A DNA stretch of 64,000 nt from VAZQ01 sp963771845. GTDB lineage: Bacteria > Pseudomonadota > Alphaproteobacteria > Rhizobiales > Xanthobacteraceae. The position numbers and the translations under genes are program-made. The stretch covers positions 158,620 to 222,619 of the forward strand of contig CAVYVC010000005.1 of the NCBI GenBank assembly GCA_963771845.1, read 5' to 3'. Below, piece after piece: positions 59,241-64,000 of this stretch. Each line of letters opens with the position of its first letter. Position 1 is the first letter of the stretch. The notes beneath the pieces were generated by a model. The model was not told where the DNA came from, searched no databases, and saw nothing but the letters and a program-made list of their open reading frames with translations.

Positions 59241-59283
59241 GGCCCCGACCGTCATCTCCCCGCCCCCGGTCGGGGCCTTTTCA
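59241..59283 (+). terminator. Intrinsic terminator
   Basis: GGCCCCGACCG pairs with CGGTCGGGGCC around a C-rich loop, followed by TTTT. It is about 170 bases after the GST stop and could terminate that gene. Confidence 0.75.
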
Positions 59284-59703
59284 GCAAAACAGGGTACTGT
59301 CCTAATTCCGAGGCTTCTGTCCTAATTTGACTTGCGGAGTGTCCTAATTTGTAGGAGACTGACCGTGGGCTCGGACAAGTGCAGAACGCGCCATGCCGCT
59401 CGATGCAGGCACGATCGCGGTCCTTGGTCTTTTAGCGCTCGCGCTCGGTGTTGTGGCATATCTAGCCCTTACAGATGGTCAACAGTCATTTCGCCGTGGC
59501 GCCGTTTAATTATTACGAACTCAGCGCGCTGTAATGCAGTGGAAGATGCAAGCCTTGCGGGCAGTTTTCCAGCGGCGGATTCACATCGCCTTCTTGCGAT
59601 AAGGATTTGCCTTGATCGCGTCCCCAAATTGACGATGTGGACACACTATGGCGAGTGGCTCACCGAGGGCTTGCAGTGACTGAGAAGTCGTGGCTTTCTG
59701 CCC
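59284..59703. other. Region without a supported gene
   Basis: Apart from the TGTCCTAATT repeats no coding or regulatory feature is supported. Confidence 0.3.
59296..59355. repeat. Triple TGTCCTAATT repeat
   Basis: TGTCCTAATT occurs three times in 60 bases (about 59297, 59318, 59339). GTACTGTCCTAATT at the first copy recurs inverted at about 49107-49121 (AATTAGGACAGTAC), suggesting the ends of one lost insertion sequence. Confidence 0.5.
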
Positions 59704-59945
59704 ATGAATCCACAGTCCTTCCCCAGCATGTCCCAGCGCGCACCCAGCTATTTCCATCTCCATCTCGTGTCGGATGCAACCGGGAAGACGCTTACGACAG
59801 TTGCCCATGCGGCGACTACCCAGTACACGAAGGTCTCTCCCGTGGAGCATGTCTGCTGGTGCGGACACAGAAATAGCTTGACCGGGTGCTTGAGGAAATC
59901 GAGGAATCACCGGGGATCGTGCTCTATACGCTGCTCGACGATGAA
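59704..59945 (+). pseudogene. 5' fragment of a PEP synthase/PPDK regulatory protein
   Basis: The frame encodes SYFHLHLVSDATGKTLTTVA, HAATTQYTKVSPVEHV, which is the N-terminus of the bifunctional kinase/pyrophosphorylase (PpsR/DUF299). A shift then leads to RTQK, a stop codon in place of Gln, LDRVLEEIEESPGIVLYTLL and DDE, after which similarity is lost. So there are a deletion, a nonsense change and a truncation. Confidence 0.75.
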
Positions 59946-60069
59946 CCCGCCACTTTCATTATGTTTAATTCGACAGATTACGTCCAATTTGCGGTAACGG
60001 GACAATTCTGTCGCTTTCAGACGAAGCGGAGATCCTAGCAATGCCGAGTGGCGGCGTGATCTAATTGTT

Positions 60070-60240
60070 ATGCGCGGCGACACCTGCCGAGTGGTCACCG
60101 TCCCTGGAACAAACCGATCAGGGCTCACGAAAGTACGTCTGGATGGAGAAACTCTCATTGCCGCATCGGCATCCCACGTCATAAGGACTATTCCACCACC
60201 AGACCACCGCGACTCAGATCAATTCCATGATTGGTTCTGA
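60070..60240 (+). CDS. Small protein of unknown function
   Basis: The 56-residue frame starts MRGDTCRVVTVPGTNRSGLT, has VRLDGETLIAASASHVIRTI and ends DQFHDWF. It looks like coding sequence with a beta-rich pattern, but there is no clear ribosome site. It lies between two decayed segments and may itself be a remnant. Confidence 0.35.
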   Translation: MRGDTCRVVTVPGTNRSGLTKVRLDGETLIAASASHVIRTIPPPDHRDSDQFHDWF

Positions 60241-60435
60241 GAGCGCATCAGGCGTGTCAGCCATCCGTCCCGTACGACCCGATCCTCAGCCACAGCACGC
60301 CATCTACCATCATCGCAGCATTCAACATAAACGATGGGCCAACCGGCTTCTCGAAGGTTGGCAGCTGTCTGCTCGGCTTGATCCTTTGTCATTGCGTGGC
60401 CTCCGATTGGTGGACTTCAAGCCGTCTGGCCAGGA

Positions 60436-60612
60436 TCATTCCATCGCATCGGCAAAGCTGTAAACAAGCCTGAGATCAGCGGGATTACCGTGCCTGCGCC
60501 AGCCGACACGCTCGGCCACGATGATGCGGCGGCAGGCTGCAACGACCATTTCGTCTCCTGCGTCCTTGGCCGCTTCGAGCACTGCCCAGGTGATATGCAT
60601 TCGCGGTGTCAT
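60436..60612 (-). CDS. Small protein downstream of the recombinase
   Basis: The 58-residue protein starts MTPRMHITWAVLEAAKDAGD and has EMVVAACRRIIVAERVGWRR, ending FADAME. It is helical and well formed. It starts nine bases after the recombinase stop on the same strand, so the two are probably one transcript. No family is recognised. Confidence 0.5.
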   Translation of the reverse strand: MTPRMHITWAVLEAAKDAGDEMVVAACRRIIVAERVGWRRHGNPADLRLVYSFADAME

Positions 60613-60621
60613 CGAGTACCA

Positions 60622-61320
60622 TCATGCAGCTCTTTCGGCGGGACGACAAGTTCCGTTGTCACGTGTGTGCGTGTGGGCTGAACTAGCGCGATCAATCATC
60701 CGCAATACGGTCTGAGCATGCCATCGGCCCCCGCTCGGGGTTGCAATGCCGCGCGCGGTTAGCTCTGCCGCCATCCGCCGCGCCGACATGCCGGCGTCTT
60801 TCAATTCGGCAAGGACAGGCGCGAGTTGCTGCGCCCTTTTGACCGCTTCCGCGCGATTGGCTGGCGCCAGCCTGTCAGCGCCATTGCGGCCGAGTTTGAT
60901 CCCGCGTGTCTTCGCCGCGGCGAGCGCATCCTTGGTCCGCTGGCTGATCTGCTCCCGCTCATGCTCGGCGAAGGCCGCCAGAAGATGGACCATGAGCTTA
61001 TTCGCATGCGGGTTGTCCGCCGCGACGAAGTCCACGCCGCTCTCCATCAACCCGGAAATGAAATGGACGTTTCTGGCGAGGCGGTCGAGCTTCGCGATGA
61101 TTAGGGTCGCCTTGGCCTTCTTGGCGGCGGCGATGGCAGCCGCGAGCTGAGGCCGATCCGAGCGCTTCCCGCTCTCGATTTCGCAGAAGTCCGCGACCAG
61201 TTTGCCGTCGTGGCCGGCAACATGCCGCATGACCGCGTCGCGTTGGGCCTCGAGGCCAAGGCCGCTACGGCCCTGGCGATCGGTGGAAACTCGATAATAG
61301 GCGACAAATCGCCGGGACAT
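60622..61320 (-). CDS. Serine recombinase (resolvase/invertase family)
   Basis: The 232-residue protein has the N-terminal resolvase catalytic domain: FVAYYRVSTDRQGRSGLGLE with the nucleophilic Ser (residue 12), then LIIAKLDRLARNVHFISGLM with the Arg residues, and FAEHEREQISQRTKDALAAA (E helix). A C-terminal HTH is at about 170-215 (AELKDAGMSARRMAAELTAR). It cuts and rejoins DNA through a 5'-phosphoserine link. The size is that of small resolvases/invertases, not of large phage integrases, and it lacks the extra zinc domain. A small gene follows. It may be the mobility gene of the decayed element around it. Confidence 0.92.
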   Translation of the reverse strand: MSRRFVAYYRVSTDRQGRSGLGLEAQRDAVMRHVAGHDGKLVADFCEIESGKRSDRPQLAAAIAAAKKAKATLIIAKLDRLARNVHFISGLMESGVDFVAADNPHANKLMVHLLAAFAEHEREQISQRTKDALAAAKTRGIKLGRNGADRLAPANRAEAVKRAQQLAPVLAELKDAGMSARRMAAELTARGIATPSGGRWHAQTVLRMIDRASSAHTHTRDNGTCRPAERAA

Positions 61321-61495
61321 GCCTAGCTCCCGTCACATGCAATCGGACGTTTGCATGTTACAAGTACCGCCATGGCACGTCAATGCTGTAGTGCTACACT
61401 ATTGAAGCGGTATACATTTACGAGGCTACCACCGTCCGCCGCCTACCGCTAGAATGGCCACCCAAGGCCTTGGGAAGGCCGTACAATGAGGAAGC

Positions 61496-61744
61496 ATGGC
61501 CAAGCGCACCAAAGCAGCCCAACCGCCTTCGGAAGCGCCCCGACAGGCCGCTGGGCGGCAACCCCGGCCGGACATCGTGCATTCAAGCCTTTATCTGCCT
61601 GAGGGCGTCTATGAGGCGCTGCGCACAATTGCCTTCGAGGAGCGCTGCAAAATCCATGATATCGTCCTCGAAGGGATCGGGCTCGCGCTCAAAAAGCGCG
61701 GCTATCCTCCTCTCGAGGAGCTGAAGGCCGGGAAGCGCCGCTAG
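61496..61744 (+). CDS. Ribbon-helix-helix-like small protein
   Basis: The 82-residue protein has a basic disordered N-terminus (MAKRTKAAQPPSEAPRQAAG) and then HSSLYLPEGVYEALRTIAFE and IHDIVLEGIGLALKKRG, a strand followed by two helices, as in ribbon-helix-helix DNA-binding proteins such as ParD or Arc. No toxin partner is adjacent. It is divergent from the recombinase gene with about 175 bases between them, so it could regulate it. The ATG 61496 has a moderate ribosome site. Confidence 0.65.
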   Translation: MAKRTKAAQPPSEAPRQAAGRQPRPDIVHSSLYLPEGVYEALRTIAFEERCKIHDIVLEGIGLALKKRGYPPLEELKAGKRR

Positions 61745-61900
61745 GGTGCACCGACGCCCGCAGCACGAACACGCACAGTCCCTCTGTTGCGCAAAGATGT
61801 TGGTATTTGACGGGCCCAACCGGAAGGCTCGACGCGTTAACCTCGCTTTCACGTCCGGGATCGACACTCGTTCGTGAGTGGACGCGCGAGGAGCAGGTCG

Positions 61901-62179
61901 ATGGATGATGCGTCCGGCAAGTTTGTGCTTGTCATGCTGCGCGCCGACCAAGTGCGTGTGCATCATAAAAAAACGAAACACGAGTATAAGTTTCATGTTT
62001 CCGGCGATCCGCCCGAAGTAGAGATGTGCGCGTTGCATCCAAATCCGGCGGCACCGATCGATCCGAGAAATTACCGGGAAGAGGCCCGGGCGGCCGCGCA
62101 ATGGTTCGTTGCCAAGCGCAGCGCGTCTCACATGCCTGTCTTGGGCGTACGCCCTAGCTCTGGTTGGATAAACATGTAG
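61901..62179 (+). CDS. Protein of unknown function
   Basis: The 92-residue protein starts MDDASGKFVLVMLRADQVRV and has CALHPNPAAPIDPRNYREEA. GAGGAGCAGG lies ahead of ATG 61901; GTG 61874 is another start. No domain is recognised. Confidence 0.5.
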   Translation: MDDASGKFVLVMLRADQVRVHHKKTKHEYKFHVSGDPPEVEMCALHPNPAAPIDPRNYREEARAAAQWFVAKRSASHMPVLGVRPSSGWINM

Positions 62180-62245
62180 GCACCGTAAGTGCGGCAATCG
62201 CCAAGTCTGCGTATGCGCTCGGGCGACACGTTTGGGAAAAGATGG

Positions 62246-62449
62246 TTAACCTGCGGTGTCGAGTGGGATGAATATGCGAGTGGCGGTGGCGAGCTGAGAA
62301 AATGACCGGTGCAGAGTGCCGATGCGGGCGCCGAGATGCTTGGGATCGGCGGCAATGGTGAGCATGGTCTCGGACGAGGTAAGCATCGTGAATTCAACGA
62401 CCGTCCGGTTGAAGTCGTAGCCTAGTATCTCTCCTCGTTGCAGCGGCAT
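62246..62449 (-). CDS. Small DUF1488-like protein
   Basis: The 67-residue protein starts MPLQRGEILGYDFNRTVVEF and resembles the start of DUF1488 proteins (YDxxxxxVEFTM), which are short proteins of unknown role in rhizobia. The usual C-terminal helix is not clear, so it may be shortened. GGAG precedes ATG 62449. Confidence 0.5.
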   Translation of the reverse strand: MPLQRGEILGYDFNRTVVEFTMLTSSETMLTIAADPKHLGARIGTLHRSFSQLATATRIFIPLDTAG

Positions 62450-62509
62450 GGCAAATTCTCCGCTCTGAAAGGGTCGATTTGCCCTCCATCGATGGGGGCG
62501 TGTGCTACC

Positions 62510-62809
62510 TCACTTCAATCCGCTGGACGTGCTGCACACGTCATCTACGTTCGTCAGTGTTCCCATCAGATCAACCTCGTCGCAGACAATGATGGTGGAA
62601 GGGGATCTCGATGTGCTTGAGGTTGAAGGGCGCGCGACAAGCGATTGAGAGTTTGATCCCGTGGAGGAGGTCGGGTTAAACAGGGTCGAACCGATCGTGC
62701 CAAGTGTGGTCGATCCCGGCGCGCCGAGAAATGTTGAGGTGGACGAAGAGGAGCTTGTTTGAGCTCCGAAAACCAGTGCGACCAAAAGGAGAAATATTGC
62801 TCTTGCCAT
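62510..62809 (-). CDS. Secreted Ser/Thr-rich protein
   Basis: The 99-residue protein starts MARAIFLLLVALVFGAQTSS, a signal peptide, followed by a Ser/Thr/Gly-rich low-complexity region and a tail with two Cys. No family is known to me. It lies on the strand opposite to otsA. Confidence 0.5.
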   Translation of the reverse strand: MARAIFLLLVALVFGAQTSSSSSTSTFLGAPGSTTLGTIGSTLFNPTSSTGSNSQSLVARPSTSSTSRSPSTIIVCDEVDLMGTLTNVDDVCSTSSGLK

Positions 62810-63087
62810 TTTCAGCCTTATAGGTTGGACGGAGCTACCTTAGACAGACTAAGACTAGGGCTGTCACCAGAATAGATTTTCGCATTGGGCGGCAAGGATT
62901 TCTTTGCGTGCCCGTGGCCCCAAAATGAAAAACGCTATAAACAAGAAGTAAAGAGGGCGTACCGGATGCTCCCTCGCGGGTAACCGCGCTACCTTTTACT
63001 CATCATTCTCGAAACGGTCATCGGAGCCTGTTCTTCTGCGGCGGCACCGGTGCTACGCTTCACGACGCACCATGTTGGAGCGTTTCT

Positions 63088-64000
63088 TTGCCTCGCCTCG
63101 TCATTGTTTCTAACCGTGTACCGGTTCCCGATGCGGCCGACAAAGGAACAGCCGGCGGCCTGGCCGTTGCATTGCGAGAGGCCTTTCGAGCCTATCAAGG
63201 GCTGTGGTTCGGATGGAGCGGCAGGGTCGTTGCCCAGCCTAGTCCGCAGCCCAGAATAGTCGACAAAGGAGACGTCCATTATGTGCTCCTCGACCTCACC
63301 TCGCTTGATCGTCAGGAATACTATCATGGTTTTGCCAACCGGGCGCTGTGGCCGACGATGCATTACCGCGTGGGGCTGTCGGATTTTTCACGTGCCGACT
63401 ACAGCGGCTACCTGCGAGTTAATCGCACATTTGCAGTGGCGCTTGCGAAGCTTGTCTTGCCAGACGATCTCGTGTGGGTGCACGACTATCACCTGATCCC
63501 CCTGGCGGCAGAGTTGCGGCGTCTCGGCCTCACCAATTTGATCGGGTACTTTCACCACATACCTTGGCCGGCACCTGAGGTGCTCGGAACACTTCCAGGA
63601 AGCACGGACCTTCTGCGCGCGATCATGGATTTCAATCTCGTCGGAGTGCAAACTGAGCGGGATGCCGACAACCTGAGGCGGGCGCTTATGCAGGAGCTCA
63701 GCGCCGTTCCTCAAAAGGTAGATGTGCTGGACGCAGGTGGAAAGAGTACCTGCGTGAAAAGCTTTCCCATCGGGATTGATGTGAACGACTTCCAGGAGGT
63801 CGCGGCGCATCCTCGTTCAAATCGCATTTTCACGCAGACAACTGCAGGTCTTGGTTCGCGTAAATTGATTATCGGGGTTGATCGTCTGGACTACTCGAAA
63901 GGCATTCAAGAGAGAATGGAGGCATACGAGCGCTTTCTCGTCAGCAACCCCGATCAGCGAGGCCATGTCACCTATCTTCAAATCGCGCCAACGAGCCGCA
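63088..64000 (+). CDS. otsA: Trehalose-6-phosphate synthase (partial)
   Basis: The frame is open to the window edge, giving 304 residues of about 460. Motifs of GT20 are present: PRLVIVSNRVPVPDAADKGT, GGLAVALREAFRAYQGLWFG, VWVHDYHLIPLAAELR, GYFHHIPWPAPEVL and GVDRLDYSKGI. OtsA joins UDP-glucose to glucose-6-phosphate; OtsB would follow. TTG 63088 has GGAG six bases upstream and gives the usual MPRLVIVSN start; no ATG is in frame. Trehalose is a common osmolyte and stress protectant in rhizobia. Confidence 0.93.
   Translation, partial: MPRLVIVSNRVPVPDAADKGTAGGLAVALREAFRAYQGLWFGWSGRVVAQPSPQPRIVDKGDVHYVLLDLTSLDRQEYYHGFANRALWPTMHYRVGLSDFSRADYSGYLRVNRTFAVALAKLVLPDDLVWVHDYHLIPLAAELRRLGLTNLIGYFHHIPWPAPEVLGTLPGSTDLLRAIMDFNLVGVQTERDADNLRRALMQELSAVPQKVDVLDAGGKSTCVKSFPIGIDVNDFQEVAAHPRSNRIFTQTTAGLGSRKLIIGVDRLDYSKGIQERMEAYERFLVSNPDQRGHVTYLQIAPTSR

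Overview
The window looks like a chromosomal piece of a high-GC alphaproteobacterium of the Hyphomicrobiales (Bradyrhizobium/Xanthobacteraceae-like). This is inferred from the gene set: a PopZ/DUF2497 protein, DUF2336, the EttA and HisI types, YidD, the isoaspartyl methyltransferase-TolC pair, and many small orphan proteins of the kind common in bradyrhizobia. No rRNA is present. Two tRNAs lie mid-window.

Region 1 (1-11817) is the right part of a biosynthetic gene cluster. It holds the carrier-protein end of a type I polyketide synthase, an isoprenylcysteine-methyltransferase-like membrane protein, a cytochrome P450, a cyclic-nucleotide-binding domain fused to a FeeM/autoinducer-synthase-like acyltransferase, a lone membrane fusion protein, a UbiH/PHBH-type FAD monooxygenase, a FOXRED2-like flavoprotein, a SAM methyltransferase and a flavin-halogenase-like protein. 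The simplest reading is that a PKS-bound chain is handed off, possibly by N-acyl transfer to an amino acid, then tailored by oxygenases and methyltransferases and exported. The product is unknown.

Region 2 (11840-42600) is mostly ordinary chromosome. It has small secreted proteins (one split by an IS3-family element), cell-wall enzymes (MltB-type transglycosylase, L,D-transpeptidase), EttA, two carboxymuconolactone-decarboxylase-family genes, a glycan cassette (GT-C, GT2, methyltransferase, DUF2304), a GGDEF/EAL protein, a polysaccharide deacetylase, a MaoC-CitE pair, HisI, a NifU/IscU-like scaffold, YidD, a PopZ-like protein, and TolC with its usual isoaspartyl-methyltransferase-like neighbour.

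Region 3 (43074-63000) begins at tRNA-Cys and tRNA-Asn and is an accessory, decaying region. It contains truncated or frameshifted genes (Sel1-type N-terminus, DUF3883 fragment, a molybdenum hydroxylase operon cut at both ends, DctP, ThiD, HU, SixA, PEP-synthase regulator), an intact IS256-family element that split a gene and left a 10-bp repeat, an IS256 remnant, a serine recombinase and many proteins under 100 aa. The window ends inside otsA (trehalose-6-phosphate synthase), where ordinary chromosome may resume.

Several otherwise good genes (TolC, the Mo-hydroxylase large subunit, DctP, HU) each carry what reads as one extra base in a short run. This could be recent decay or uncorrected sequencing indels.
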